From the NCBI GenBank assembly GCA_902581145.1, contig CACHNE010000005.1, forward strand, positions 1 to 64,000: a DNA stretch of 64,000 nt, read 5' to 3'. A model generated the notes under the pieces. It was not told the DNA's origin. It ran no database searches and saw only the letters and a list, made by a program, of their open reading frames with translations. This document shows positions 29,359-39,411 of the stretch, piece after piece. The position numbers and the translations under genes are program-made. This DNA comes from an uncultured Bacteroidota bacterium. Its GTDB lineage: Bacteria; Bacteroidota; Bacteroidia; Flavobacteriales; Flavobacteriaceae. The number at the start of each line of letters is the position of its first letter. Within the stretch, counting starts at the first letter, position 1.

Positions 29359-30140
29359 ATGTTTTGAATAAAATAATTCGTCACAAAAAAAATGAGATAA
29401 GCCATCTCAAACTAAATTACTCTACAAGTCAATTAGAGTCTTCTTTATTTTTTGATAGAGAAACTATTTCTTTAAAAAGCAAATTAAAATCAAGCAGCTC
29501 TGGAATAATTGCAGAGCATAAAAGAAAATCTCCATCAAAAGATATCATCAACAATAAACTAAAAATACAAGAGGTTATTAGCGGATATCAAGATGCAGGA
29601 GTTTGTGGAATTTCAGTTCTAACAGACTTTGATTTCTTTGGTGGGACAAATGATGATTTAAAAATTGCTAGAGAAATTTTTGAAGGACCAATTTTAAGAA
29701 AAGATTTTATTTTAGATGAATTTCAAATTGTTGAATCAAAATCATTAGGCGCTGATGTAATTTTATTAATCGCTTCAGTTTTAAGTAAACAGGAAATTTT
29801 CAAGTTGTCCAAGCTAGCTAATGAGTTGCATCTAGAAGTCTTGGCAGAAATTCATAATGAGAATGAACTAGAAAAGGTAATGAATCCATATATAGATTTA
29901 ATCGGAGTGAATAATAGGGATTTAAAAATATTTAAAACAGATATAAACATCTCAAAAAAAATCTCAAAAAAAATTCCTAATGATTTTTTAAAGATTTCAG
30001 AGAGTGGAATTGACAATTATAATACCGTCAAAGATTTAAGGAAATATGGATTCAATGGTTTTTTAATTGGAGAAAATTTTATGAAAACAATAAATCCAGG
30101 CTTAGCTGCAAGGGAGTTTATAAAAAAAATTGAAATATGA
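29355..30140 (+). CDS. trpC: Indole-3-glycerol phosphate synthase
   Basis: The 261-residue TIM-barrel enzyme closes the indole ring. Motifs seen are IAEHKRKSPSK (about residues 53-63, catalytic Glu and Lys), SVLTDFDFFGG, LRKDFILDEFQI, GVNNRDLKIF and SESGI near residue 215. It is a separate protein here, not fused to TrpF. It shares ATGA overlaps with trpD upstream and trpF downstream. Confidence 0.97.
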   Translation: MNVLNKIIRHKKNEISHLKLNYSTSQLESSLFFDRETISLKSKLKSSSSGIIAEHKRKSPSKDIINNKLKIQEVISGYQDAGVCGISVLTDFDFFGGTNDDLKIAREIFEGPILRKDFILDEFQIVESKSLGADVILLIASVLSKQEIFKLSKLANELHLEVLAEIHNENELEKVMNPYIDLIGVNNRDLKIFKTDINISKKISKKIPNDFLKISESGIDNYNTVKDLRKYGFNGFLIGENFMKTINPGLAAREFIKKIEI

Positions 30141-30745
30141 AATTAAAAATATGTGGCATGAAATATAATGATAATATCAGATTAATTTCAAAATTAAATC
30201 CTGATTATATGGGTTTTATATTTTACAATAAATCAAAAAGATTTTTCGATAATGAACCAATACCAAGGGTTAATAATAACATTAAAAAAGTAGGTGTTTT
30301 TGTTGATCCTGAAATTGAATACCTAAACTTTATTATTAAAAAAAATAATTTAGATATGGTGCAATTACATGGAAATGAGAAACCTGATTTTATATCACAA
30401 ATTCGAGGTGTTAAAATAATAAAAGCCTTTTCAATTGATAAAAATTTCAATTTTAATTCAATCGAAAATTATATGAAATGCGATTATTTTCTTTTTGATA
30501 CAAAAGGAAAATTTCCGGGTGGTAATGGAATATCTTTTGACTGGAAAATTTTAACAAACTATAAATTTAATAAACCATATTTCTTAAGTGGTGGTATAGG
30601 TTTACACAATATAAAGGAACTAAAAGACTTTTTTAGTTCAACAATTTCAAAATACTGTTTTGCATTAGATATTAATAGTCACTTTGAAATTGAGTATGCA
30701 AAAAAAGATTATGAATTAATTAAAAATTTTAAAAATGAGCTATAA
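30137..30745 (+). CDS. trpF: Phosphoribosylanthranilate isomerase
   Basis: The 202-residue protein has the N-terminal [10 protein letters not shown] with the catalytic Cys, the strand [38 protein letters not shown] with the catalytic Asp, and [10 protein letters not shown]. It is on the short side but complete. Its end overlaps the trpB start by 11 bases. Confidence 0.96.
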   Translation: MKLKICGMKYNDNIRLISKLNPDYMGFIFYNKSKRFFDNEPIPRVNNNIKKVGVFVDPEIEYLNFIIKKNNLDMVQLHGNEKPDFISQIRGVKIIKAFSIDKNFNFNSIENYMKCDYFLFDTKGKFPGGNGISFDWKILTNYKFNKPYFLSGGIGLHNIKELKDFFSSTISKYCFALDINSHFEIEYAKKDYELIKNFKNEL

Positions 30746-31916
30746 TGTAAATTTTAAAGGTTACTATGGAGATTTTGGAGGTGCATATATTCCAGAAATG
30801 CTCTTACATAATATTGACGAGCTTAAAAAAAATTATATTAAAATAATGAGTGATGATAGTTTTCAGCAAGAATTTAATCAATTGCTTAAAGACTATGTTG
30901 GCAGGCCATCTCCGCTATATTTTTCAAAAAATTTATCTGAAAAATATTCAGCTAAAATATATTTAAAAAGAGAAGATCTAAATCACACAGGAGCTCATAA
31001 AATTAACAATACAATAGGACAAATAATCCTTGCAAAAAGATTAAATAAATCGCGGATTATTGCTGAAACTGGAGCAGGACAACATGGAGTGGCTACAGCA
31101 ACAGTTTGTGCTTTAATGGGTTTAAAATGTATCGTATATATGGGTGCTACTGATGTAAAAAGACAGGCCCCAAATGTTGCAAGAATGAAAATGTTAGGTG
31201 CTGATGTCATACCTGTAAAATCCGGAAGTTCAACCTTAAAAGATGCGACAAATGAAGCAATGAGAGACTGGATTAACAATCCAATTGATACTCATTATAT
31301 TGTTGGGAGCGTTGTTGGACCGCATCCTTTTCCTGACATGGTTGCTAGATTCCAGTCTGTTATTTCAAAAGAGATAAAAGAGCAACTTCTTTTAGTTGAA
31401 GGAAGAAATTATCCAGATTATTTAATCGCCTGTGTAGGTGGAGGAAGTAATGCCGCAGGAACGTTTTATGATTATTTGGATGATGAAAGAGTGAAAATTA
31501 TTTGTGTTGAGGCATCTGGAAAAGGAGTGAATTCTGGAAAATCAGCTGCGACTACAAAATTGGGTAAAACGGGAATTATACATGGTAGCAAGACATTACT
31601 TATGCAAACAGATGATGGTCAAATTACCGAACCCTATTCAATTTCAGCTGGATTAGATTATCCAGGAATAGGGCCTATGCATGCTAATTTATTTACCACG
31701 GGAAGAGGAGAGTTTATTTCAATTGATGATGATGAGGCAATGTCAGCTGGTTTGCAATTGTCACAACTTGAAGGAATTATTCCTGCTATTGAAACCTCGC
31801 ATGCTTTAGCAGTATTTGATCATAAAAAATTTAATTCGACTGATATAATTGTTCTAAACCTTTCAGGTAGAGGTGATAAAGATCTAGAGAATTATATAAA
31901 TTATTTTAATATATAA
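30735..31916 (+). CDS. trpB: Tryptophan synthase beta subunit
   Basis: TrpB joins indole and serine using pyridoxal phosphate. The 393-residue protein has the PLP-lysine block [15 protein letters not shown] (about residues 80-94), [14 protein letters not shown], and the phosphate loop [14 protein letters not shown]. The N-terminus [14 protein letters not shown] is that of the standard TrpB1 form. It shares one base with trpA (TAATG). Confidence 0.98.
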   Translation: MSYNVNFKGYYGDFGGAYIPEMLLHNIDELKKNYIKIMSDDSFQQEFNQLLKDYVGRPSPLYFSKNLSEKYSAKIYLKREDLNHTGAHKINNTIGQIILAKRLNKSRIIAETGAGQHGVATATVCALMGLKCIVYMGATDVKRQAPNVARMKMLGADVIPVKSGSSTLKDATNEAMRDWINNPIDTHYIVGSVVGPHPFPDMVARFQSVISKEIKEQLLLVEGRNYPDYLIACVGGGSNAAGTFYDYLDDERVKIICVEASGKGVNSGKSAATTKLGKTGIIHGSKTLLMQTDDGQITEPYSISAGLDYPGIGPMHANLFTTGRGEFISIDDDEAMSAGLQLSQLEGIIPAIETSHALAVFDHKKFNSTDIIVLNLSGRGDKDLENYINYFNI

Positions 31917-32686
31917 TGAACAGAATTAGCAAAACCCTTAAAGAAAAAGACAATATTTTGTCAATATATTTTACTGCAGGATTTCCTGAATTAAATAGTA
32001 CAATTGAAATAATTGAAAATTTAGTTTCTGCTGGTGTGGATATGATTGAAATTGGTTTACCATTTAGCGATCCATTAGCTGATGGTGAGACTATTCAGAT
32101 GAGTTCAAAAATTGCATTAGATAATGGAATATCAACAAATATTTTATTTGAACAACTCAAAGAAATTAGAAATAATGTCAGTATTCCTTTAATAATTATG
32201 GGGTATTTCAATCCTATTTTCCAATTTGGAGTTGATGAATTTTGTAAAAAGTGCAATGAAATTGGAATTGATGGCTTGATAATTCCCGACTTACCAATTG
32301 ATATTTACCTCTCAAATTATAAAAGAATTTTTGAGAAAAATCAACTTCAAAATATATTTTTAATAACTCCACAAACCAGTAAAGAAAGAATAGAATACAT
32401 AGATAATAACAGTAATGGATTTCTATATGTAGTCAGTTCATCAAGTATAACTGGCTCCACAAATAAATTTGATAAAAACAGTATAAATTACTTCAGAAAA
32501 TTAGAAAAAATGAATTTATCTAATCCTAAAATTATTGGTTTTGGAATTTCAAATAATGAAAATTTCTCAATTGCTAGTAAATACTCAAAGGGTTGTATTG
32601 TGGGCAGTGCGTTTATTAAATATATTCAAACTAATGGAATTAAATCTGTAGGAAAATTTATCAATGAGATTAAAATTGGAAATTAA
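31916..32686 (+). CDS. trpA: Tryptophan synthase alpha subunit
   Basis: TrpA cleaves indole-3-glycerol phosphate and passes indole to TrpB. The 256-residue TIM barrel has the catalytic Glu in DMIEIGLPFSDPLADG (about residue 46), GLIIPDLPID with the catalytic Asp, and GFLYVVSSSSITG. It ends the trp operon; no terminator follows, because its TAA shares TTAA with the stop of the converging waaA gene. Confidence 0.97.
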   Translation: MNRISKTLKEKDNILSIYFTAGFPELNSTIEIIENLVSAGVDMIEIGLPFSDPLADGETIQMSSKIALDNGISTNILFEQLKEIRNNVSIPLIIMGYFNPIFQFGVDEFCKKCNEIGIDGLIIPDLPIDIYLSNYKRIFEKNQLQNIFLITPQTSKERIEYIDNNSNGFLYVVSSSSITGSTNKFDKNSINYFRKLEKMNLSNPKIIGFGISNNENFSIASKYSKGCIVGSAFIKYIQTNGIKSVGKFINEIKIGN

Positions 32687-33915
32687 TTTCTTAGTTTAAA
32701 ATCATTTAGTATTATTTCAACAGCACCCTTTTTTTTATTAAAATACTCTGTACATTTTTTTGACATTTCTAGTAATAAATTTTCATTGTCGATAAGTGAT
32801 TCACACGCACTATAAAATTCATTATAATCTGAAACACTAATCATATTTCCGTTTTTAATCATCTCTTTTGCCTCGTCAAATTTTTGATAGTTTTTTCCGA
32901 TAATTATCGGCTTAGAAAAGTATGCAGGCTCCAAAGTATTATGTAATCCTTTTTTACCCATACCACCCCCTACATAAGAAATTGAACTGTAATTGTAAAG
33001 AGACGACAACATACCTATATTATCAACTATTAAGCAGGAGAATTCTTTCAAATTAGTTTTTAATTTAATTTTTGAATAAAGAATTGATTTATCTCCTAAA
33101 TATTTTTTTATCCTCAGAGGGTTTTTAGAAATTTCATGAGGAGCAATAATATATTTTATTTTTCTCTCGGACTTTTTAATATAACGTAAGATTATGTCTT
33201 CATCTTCCCTCCATGTACTACCAAATACAATACATTTCTTATTATCTATAAATTTCTTGATATTTTCAGAAGTTTTTTTCGTTAATTTTGGAATATCAGC
33301 ATCAAATCTTAAATCACCACAAACGATTGTATTTTGATTTCCGATAGATTCAATTACTTTTTTAGATTTTTTGTTTAATGTATAAATTGTATCAAACTGG
33401 TTAATCCCTAAATTTATTTTTAAAAGTTTTTTCAAGAAATTTGTTCTAAAATTACCACCCACAGAATAAACCTTTGACCCATTCAGTTTGGCATGTTTAA
33501 TATAATTTGGCCAAACTTCATTTTTAATAAAAAATGTAGCTGTTGGTTTAATTATATTATAAAATTTAACACAATTTTTATTTGATGCCAGAGGAAGATA
33601 TATAATACAATCAAATAAATCATTTTCTATATTTTCGTAACCTGACGGAGAAATGAACGAAAGTAAAAACTTGTGATTTTCAAATCTCTTTTTAAGATTC
33701 TCGATTAACTTTTTTGATAGCAAATACTCTCCGTGAGATGCACAGTGAATATGTATAATCCTGTCACCTTTCTTAAAACAAATATTCAGTTTTTTAAAGC
33801 AATTTTTTCTCCCGATTATTCCTTTTTCAATTTTATTTGAAAAAGGGGCACAGATGTATAATAGAGCTTCAAATATTTTAATTAATAGAGAGTTAATATT
33901 ATAAATTTTAAACAA
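32683..33915 (-). CDS. waaA: 3-deoxy-D-manno-octulosonic acid (Kdo) transferase
   Basis: WaaA adds Kdo to lipid IVA at the inner membrane, an essential step in lipopolysaccharide synthesis. The 410-residue protein has an N-terminal hydrophobic segment (residues 10-25), HIHCASHGEYLLSKKLI with the catalytic Glu-bearing stretch, KNEVWPNYIKHAK, VFGSTWREDEDI, and late SYVGGGMGKKGLHNTLEPAYFSKPII. The frame begins with TTG at 33915 and no ATG is near. A perfect TATTTTTG box (33930 down to 33923) is seven bases upstream, so the mRNA may be nearly leaderless. It shows that the organism makes Kdo-containing LPS. Confidence 0.93.
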   Translation of the reverse strand: MFKIYNINSLLIKIFEALLYICAPFSNKIEKGIIGRKNCFKKLNICFKKGDRIIHIHCASHGEYLLSKKLIENLKKRFENHKFLLSFISPSGYENIENDLFDCIIYLPLASNKNCVKFYNIIKPTATFFIKNEVWPNYIKHAKLNGSKVYSVGGNFRTNFLKKLLKINLGINQFDTIYTLNKKSKKVIESIGNQNTIVCGDLRFDADIPKLTKKTSENIKKFIDNKKCIVFGSTWREDEDIILRYIKKSERKIKYIIAPHEISKNPLRIKKYLGDKSILYSKIKLKTNLKEFSCLIVDNIGMLSSLYNYSSISYVGGGMGKKGLHNTLEPAYFSKPIIIGKNYQKFDEAKEMIKNGNMISVSDYNEFYSACESLIDNENLLLEMSKKCTEYFNKKKGAVEIILNDFKLRN

Positions 33916-33922
33916 AAGTAAC

Positions 33923-33930
33923 CAAAAATA
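33923..33930 (-). promoter_or_regulatory. Candidate -7 box for waaA
   Basis: TATTTTTG on the minus strand matches TAnnTTTG exactly and ends seven bases before the TTG start of waaA. No standard -33 TTG is seen. Confidence 0.35.
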
Positions 33931-33965
33931 AATATTATATTAGTTAGTCCTTAATCAATGTTATT

Positions 33966-35240
33966 ATGAAAAAATTATTATTCATATTTTTATTTATTCC
34001 CTTAATAATTAATGCTCAGGACTATTACTTACATGCAGGTAAGTTATTTGATTCAAAAGATGGAAAAATTTTAAAAAATATGACCATAATTGTCACGGGA
34101 AAAAAAATTAAAGCCGTAAAAAAAGGTTTTGAATATCCAAAAAATGATACTGATATAGTAATTGATTTAAAGGATTCTACTGTAATGCCAGGATTTATCG
34201 ATTTACATGTTCATATAGAAAGCGAATATAATCCTGAAAAATATCTTAATGAATTTACCGCTGAAGAATCAGAAATAGCTTTTAGCTCTTTAAAATTTGC
34301 AAAGCGAACTTTAATGGCTGGATTCACAACAGTCAGAGATTTAGGGGGGAGTGGAGTAAATATTTCATTAAGAAATGCTATAAATAAAGGTGAAGTTGAT
34401 GGCCCACGAATTTTTACAGCTGGTAAGGCTATTGGAACAACAGGTGGTCATGCTGATCCTACTAATGGTTGGAAAAAAAATATTGCCGGAAATCCGGGTC
34501 CTAGTGAAGGAGTTATAAACGGAACAGATGATGCGAGAAAAGCGGTTCGTCAACGCTACAAGAATGGAGCAGATGTTATTAAGATTACTGCTACTGGAGG
34601 TGTGATGAGCATTGCAAAAAATGGTCAGAATCCACAGTTTACAATTGAGGAGATAAAGGCAATATGTGAAACTGCTAAAGATTATGATATGATAGTTGCA
34701 GCTCATGCTCATGGTGATGAAGGAATTCAAAGAGCGGTGAAGGGTGGAGTAAATACAATTGAACATGGAACCTTATTGAGCGAAAAGTCAATGGAATTAA
34801 TGAAGCAATATGGCACTTATTATGTACCAACAATTACAGCTGGTAAAGAAGTAGCATCCAAAGCAAAAATTGCTGGATACTATGACGAGTTGGTTGTTCC
34901 AAAAGCATTAGCAATAGGACCAAAAATTCAAAGTACTACAGCTAAAGCATACAAGGCTGGTGTCAATATCGCATTTGGTTCAGATGCAGGTGTTTTTCCA
35001 CATGGGGAAAATGCAAAAGAATTTAGATATATGAATGAAGCTGGTATTCCTATTATTGAATGTCTTCAGGCAGCAACAATTGTAAATTCAAAAATTCTAT
35101 CAATGGAATCTGAAATAGGTCAAATAAAAAAAGGTTTTATTGCAGATATTGTAGCAACTAAAATCAACCCAATTGATGACATTACGTCTTTGGAGAATGT
35201 ACAATTTGTAATGAAGGAAGGTAAAATTTATAAAAATTAA
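33966..35240 (+). CDS. Secreted amidohydrolase (imidazolonepropionase/Xaa-Pro dipeptidase-like)
   Basis: The 424-residue protein has a signal peptide (about residues 1-18, ending NAQ). The amidohydrolase metal ligands are all present: His-x-His in DLHVHIE, the Lys in ADVIKITATGGV that is carboxylated in the family, AAHAHG, NTIEHGTL and the Asp in FGSDAGVFPHG. Family members hydrolyse peptides or cyclic amides; a prolidase-like exported peptidase is plausible. The substrate is not determined. It is divergent from waaA and shares a TTAA stop with lspA. Confidence 0.85.
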   Translation: MKKLLFIFLFIPLIINAQDYYLHAGKLFDSKDGKILKNMTIIVTGKKIKAVKKGFEYPKNDTDIVIDLKDSTVMPGFIDLHVHIESEYNPEKYLNEFTAEESEIAFSSLKFAKRTLMAGFTTVRDLGGSGVNISLRNAINKGEVDGPRIFTAGKAIGTTGGHADPTNGWKKNIAGNPGPSEGVINGTDDARKAVRQRYKNGADVIKITATGGVMSIAKNGQNPQFTIEEIKAICETAKDYDMIVAAHAHGDEGIQRAVKGGVNTIEHGTLLSEKSMELMKQYGTYYVPTITAGKEVASKAKIAGYYDELVVPKALAIGPKIQSTTAKAYKAGVNIAFGSDAGVFPHGENAKEFRYMNEAGIPIIECLQAATIVNSKILSMESEIGQIKKGFIADIVATKINPIDDITSLENVQFVMKEGKIYKN

Positions 35241-35722
35241 TGTTTCTTTTTAAAGCTAGAAATCAAAATTAAAATCATTCCGATTGTAACAGATAAGTCA
35301 GCAATATTAAAAATTCCTGTTTTAAAAAACTCAAAATTTAAATAAAGAAAGTCTGTAACTGATCCGTAGACGATTCTATCAAAAATATTACCGATTCCAC
35401 CTCCAATTATTAATGAAAATCCGATAATTGATGTTTTGTCCAACGATTTCTCCAAGTAAGTATAAACAGTTATGCCAACCAAAACTATAACAGGTACAAC
35501 AATTAACAATAAGACCCGTAGTGTTTCTGGTAATTCACTACCCATTCCTAAAAATGCTCCAGTGTTTTCAACTTTTATTAATGTGAATATATCCCCAACA
35601 ATACTTGTTTCTATATAACTTTCAAAGTTATTTCTTACCCAAACTTTTGAAATTTGATCAAAGGCAATAGCTAATAAAACAATTATTGATATTAATATGT
35701 TCCGTTTTCTTCTATCAATCAT
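35237..35722 (-). CDS. lspA: Lipoprotein signal peptidase (signal peptidase II)
   Basis: LspA cleaves the signal peptide of lipidated prolipoproteins in the inner membrane. The 161-residue protein has four hydrophobic segments and the catalytic aspartates in GGGIGNIFDRIVYGSVTDFL (second half) and NIADLSVTIG. VENTGAFLGMG is also present. It overlaps the fabD end by eight bases and is the last gene of the thyA-folA-fabD-lspA operon. Confidence 0.95.
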   Translation of the reverse strand: MIDRRKRNILISIIVLLAIAFDQISKVWVRNNFESYIETSIVGDIFTLIKVENTGAFLGMGSELPETLRVLLLIVVPVIVLVGITVYTYLEKSLDKTSIIGFSLIIGGGIGNIFDRIVYGSVTDFLYLNFEFFKTGIFNIADLSVTIGMILILISSFKKKH

Positions 35723-36605
35723 TTTCTAAATTTAGTGAACCTGCCTCAATATCCCTATTAATTTTCCTTACCAAACCTTGTAAAACTTTTCCGGGTCCAA
35801 CTTCTATAAATTCACTTGCACCATCATTAATCATATTATTGATTGATTGGGTCCATCTCACAGGGCTAGTGAGTTGAGAAATTAAATTTTCTTTTATTTC
35901 ATTTTCAGTTGATAAAGCAAGCCCACCAACATTTTGGTATATTGGACAAATTGGATTTGAAAAAAGGGTTTTATTGATAACATCTTCTAGTTCTTTTTTT
36001 GCTTCTTCCATTAGAGGAGAATGAAATGCTCCACCAACAGGTAAAACTAGGGCTCGTCTTGCTCCAATTTCTTTTAATTTATCACATGCTATTTCTATAG
36101 AGTTTAATTCTCCTGAAATAACCAATTGTCCTGGACAATTATAATTCGCTGCCACAACAGTTCCATTAATTTCTTCACAAACCCTTTCAACAATATTATC
36201 TTCAAGACCCAAAACAGCTGCCATTGTCCCCGGATTATTTTCACAAGCTTTTTGCATAGCATTCGCTCTGATTGAAACTAATTTTAAACCATCTTCAAAA
36301 GAGATTGATTTATTTACAACTAATGCTGAAAATTCTCCTAACGAATGGCCTGCAACCATATCAGGCAATACTCCGTTTTCCTTACTTAAGGCTAATATAA
36401 CCGAGTGTAAAAAAATTGCTGGCTGAGTTACCGAGGTTTGTTTTAAATCTTCAGCAGAACCATTAAACATAATATCACTTATACTAAATCCTAAAATTTC
36501 ATTTGCAATATTAAATAAATCATATGCTGTTTTTGAATTATGAAATAAATCATTACCCATCCCTGGAAATTGAGCTCCCTGTCCCGGAAAAATATATGCT
36601 TTCAT
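35715..36605 (-). CDS. fabD: Malonyl-CoA:acyl carrier protein transacylase
   Basis: FabD loads malonyl groups onto ACP for fatty acid synthesis. The 296-residue protein has FPGQGAQFPGMG at the start, the nucleophile in AGHSLGEFSAL (Ser near residue 91), QKACENNPGTMAAVLG, and the catalytic His in VGGAFHSPLM. It shares one base with folA upstream. Confidence 0.96.
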   Translation of the reverse strand: MKAYIFPGQGAQFPGMGNDLFHNSKTAYDLFNIANEILGFSISDIMFNGSAEDLKQTSVTQPAIFLHSVILALSKENGVLPDMVAGHSLGEFSALVVNKSISFEDGLKLVSIRANAMQKACENNPGTMAAVLGLEDNIVERVCEEINGTVVAANYNCPGQLVISGELNSIEIACDKLKEIGARRALVLPVGGAFHSPLMEEAKKELEDVINKTLFSNPICPIYQNVGGLALSTENEIKENLISQLTSPVRWTQSINNMINDGASEFIEVGPGKVLQGLVRKINRDIEAGSLNLEND

Positions 36606-37102
36606 TATCTAATTTTAATATAAGTTTTATATGTGAATGAAAACTGATGTCTTTCATCTTTTTCATTAAATTCCTCATGAATAAGTTCCCATTCATTATC
36701 ATCAATTTTTGGGAAAAAAGTATCAGCTTTAAATTCTTCATGAACTCTCGTAAGTTCAATTTTATCAACTATGTCCATGGCTAATTTATAAATTTGTCCA
36801 CCTCCTATAATGAAAGGATTTTCATCATCACCTGTTACTTTTATTGCATCTTTAAAGTTATTTACAACTGTAACTTCATCAGAAAAAGAAATATTTTTAT
36901 TTCTAGAGATAACAATGTGTTTTCTGTTTGGTAACAAGCCTGGAAATGAATCAAAAGTTTTTCTTCCCATTATGATGCTGTGTCCAGAAGTTAATTTTTT
37001 AAATCTTTTTAGGTCATTGGGTAAACTCCAAATAAGGTCATTGTCTTTACCAATTGCATTATTTTCAGCAGCAGCAACAATAATAGTAATAGATTTTTTC
37101 AT
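36605..37102 (-). CDS. folA: Dihydrofolate reductase
   Basis: FolA reduces dihydrofolate, which thymidylate synthase produces. The 165-residue product has NNAIGKDNDLIWSLPNDLKRFK (split across residues 14-35, with the catalytic Asp and substrate-binding Trp/Leu), IMGRKTFDSFPG and FIIGGGQIYK. It lies ten bases after thyA, the usual functional pair. Confidence 0.96.
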   Translation of the reverse strand: MKKSITIIVAAAENNAIGKDNDLIWSLPNDLKRFKKLTSGHSIIMGRKTFDSFPGLLPNRKHIVISRNKNISFSDEVTVVNNFKDAIKVTGDDENPFIIGGGQIYKLAMDIVDKIELTRVHEEFKADTFFPKIDDNEWELIHEEFNEKDERHQFSFTYKTYIKIR

Positions 37103-37111
37103 TAAAATAAA

Positions 37112-37936
37112 TTAAACGGCAACTTTACCTTTTATATGCGGATGAGGGTCATAATTTTCTAAAATGAAATCTTCAAATTTAAAGTCAAAAATATTTTTAA
37201 CCTCATTATTTATTTTAATAGTTGGTAATTTCCTTGGTTCCCTTGTTAATTGCAATTTCATCTGCTCGAAATGATTGCTATAAATATGCGCATCACCAAA
37301 TGTATGAATGAAATCACCTGGCTCTAAATCGCAAACCTGAGCTATCATAAGGGTTAATAGTGAATAGGAGGCAATATTAAAGGGCACACCCAGAAAGATA
37401 TCTGCACTTCTTTGATATAATTGACATGAAAGTTTACCATTAATAACATGAAATTGAAAAAAAGCATGACAAGGGGGTAAAGCAGCTTTTCCATTAGCAA
37501 CATTAGTTTCAAATGATTTAGAAGTATCAGGTAAAACAGAAGGATTCCAAGCTGAAATCAAGTGCCTTCTGCTACTTGGATTATTTTTTAAATCGTTAAT
37601 CAAATTTGAAATCTGATCAATTCCATCATTATTCCAATTTCTCCATTGAAAACCATAAACTGGGCCAAGGTCACCGTTAGAATCAGCCCACGCGTTCCAT
37701 ATATTTACTCCATTATCTTTTAAGTATTTTATGTTTGTGTCACCTTTTAAGAACCATAAAAGTTCATAAATTATTGATTTCATATGAAGTTTTTTGGTTG
37801 TAACCATAGGAAATCCATCCGAAAGATTGAATCTCATTTGATATCCAAACACACTTTTAGTTCCAGTTCCGGTTCTATCTTCTTTAAGTTCTCCATTTTC
37901 AAGAACATGTTTAACTAAGTCTAAATATTGTTTCAT
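37112..37936 (-). CDS. thyA: Thymidylate synthase (ThyA type)
   Basis: ThyA makes dTMP from dUMP with methylenetetrahydrofolate. The 274-residue protein has [12 protein letters not shown], the catalytic Cys in [12 protein letters not shown], and [17 protein letters not shown] with the dUMP-binding residues. It heads the thyA-folA-fabD-lspA operon. An AT-rich hairpin lies between it and nupC. Confidence 0.97.
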   Translation of the reverse strand: MKQYLDLVKHVLENGELKEDRTGTGTKSVFGYQMRFNLSDGFPMVTTKKLHMKSIIYELLWFLKGDTNIKYLKDNGVNIWNAWADSNGDLGPVYGFQWRNWNNDGIDQISNLINDLKNNPSSRRHLISAWNPSVLPDTSKSFETNVANGKAALPPCHAFFQFHVINGKLSCQLYQRSADIFLGVPFNIASYSLLTLMIAQVCDLEPGDFIHTFGDAHIYSNHFEQMKLQLTREPRKLPTIKINNEVKNIFDFKFEDFILENYDPHPHIKGKVAV

Positions 37937-38007
37937 AAAATTCAGTTAGTAAAAATAATTAATAGTGAGAATCTTAATTAAAAAGAAAACTAAAAGTTAT
38001 TAACTTT

Positions 38008-39411
38008 TTAGCCAATAATCATACCCGCAATTGTTGCTGATAAAAGGGAAGCTAAAGTACCACCGATTAGTGCTTTAAATCCAAATTTTGAAAGGTTTTT
38101 TCTTTGTTTAGGTTCAAGAGCTCCAATTCCACCAATTTGAATTCCTATAGATGCAAAATTTGCAAAACCACATAGCATATAAGTGGCAATAATTATTGAT
38201 TTCTGATAATTCAAATGAATTAAATTTGTTGCATCTTTTAAATCAGACAACTGTATATATCCAATAAATTCACTTGCTGCTAATTTTATTCCTAATAGTT
38301 GCCCCATCAGTGTAACATCCTCTTTAGCAACTCCAATCAACCACATAACTGGAGCAAAAATATATCCCAATATTAATTCTAAGGACAATTCAGAGTAAAC
38401 AGTTTTGTCACTGATCCAATCGTTTAAATTTGTTAGTTCTCCAAAGCCACTTAATATATAATTGATTAATGCAATGAAGGCGATAAATACTAAAAGCATC
38501 GCAGCAATATTAGCAGCTAACTTTAAACCTTCTGATGTTCCTATAGAAATAGCATCTAAAAAATTTGAACCTATTTTATCTTGGGATACTTCAACATTTG
38601 AATCAATTTTTTCTGTTTCAGGATAAAGAATTTTAGAAATTACAATTGCACCAGGAGCAGCCATGACCGACGCAGTTAATAGATGTTTTGCGTAATAAAC
38701 CTTAAGCTCTGGATCATCCCCACCAAGAAAACCAATGTAAGCAGCTAGTACACCTCCTGCTACTGTAGCCATTCCCCCAATCATCACCAGCAAAATTTCT
38801 GATTTAGACATTTTTTCAAGATATGCTTTAATCATTAGCGGAGACTCGGTTTGACCAAGAAAGATATTTCCCGCTACACTTAAACTTTCTGGACCAGAAA
38901 CACCTAAAAGTTTAGATAAGAGCAATGCCATAACTCTTACTATTTTTTGTATGATACCAAGATAAAATAGAATAGATGTTAATGCTGCAAAAAATATTAC
39001 TGTAGGTAAAATGGAAAAAATAAATACATTTCCAAAATTTTCTGCACTTACTAAATCACCAAATAAAAATTTAGTACCCTCCATTGTGAAATCCAGAATT
39101 TTTACAAAAACCTTACCTGCACTTTCAAAAATCATCTTAACCCAAGAAATTTTTAAAACTCCAACTGCAAGAATAAGCTGAAGAAGTAATCCTGTCGATG
39201 CAGTTTTCCAGTTAATAGCCTTTTTATTGCTTGAAAGTAGATAAGTTGTTAAAATTAAAAATGATATCCCCAAGAGACCTCTTAGAAACCCTTCAAGTGT
39301 AAACCCGTTACTGGGAATTATGTCTTGCTGTTGAGCAAAAACAAAAGTATTTGCAGCAATAAATAACAAGCTAGTTAAAAATATCTTTTTTTTATCTGTT
39401 AGAAATTTCAT
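38008..39411 (-). CDS. nupC: NupC-family concentrative nucleoside transporter
   Basis: NupC-type carriers import nucleosides with protons or sodium. The 467-residue protein begins with a signal-like segment (about residues 10-26, ending VFAQ), which lies before the usual NupC N-terminus, then about nine membrane segments. Family blocks are GNIFLGQTESPLMIKAYLE, GGMATVAGGVLAAYIGF, and CGFANFASIGIQIGGIGAL. The gene starts inside the last 20 bases of the DUF151 gene. With thyA and the deoxynucleoside kinases it suggests salvage of nucleosides; this link is inferred. Confidence 0.9.
   Translation of the reverse strand: MKFLTDKKKIFLTSLLFIAANTFVFAQQQDIIPSNGFTLEGFLRGLLGISFLILTTYLLSSNKKAINWKTASTGLLLQLILAVGVLKISWVKMIFESAGKVFVKILDFTMEGTKFLFGDLVSAENFGNVFIFSILPTVIFFAALTSILFYLGIIQKIVRVMALLLSKLLGVSGPESLSVAGNIFLGQTESPLMIKAYLEKMSKSEILLVMIGGMATVAGGVLAAYIGFLGGDDPELKVYYAKHLLTASVMAAPGAIVISKILYPETEKIDSNVEVSQDKIGSNFLDAISIGTSEGLKLAANIAAMLLVFIAFIALINYILSGFGELTNLNDWISDKTVYSELSLELILGYIFAPVMWLIGVAKEDVTLMGQLLGIKLAASEFIGYIQLSDLKDATNLIHLNYQKSIIIATYMLCGFANFASIGIQIGGIGALEPKQRKNLSKFGFKALIGGTLASLLSATIAGMIIG

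Noticed and set aside
34368..34766. Long open frame on the minus strand within the amidohydrolase gene
   Set aside because: It is a shadow of the amidohydrolase, which has all metal ligands in its own frame; no start context or family match.
37975..38006. AT-rich inverted repeat after nupC as a strong terminator
   Set aside because: The stem is short and almost all A-T with an interrupted T-run; too weak to call.
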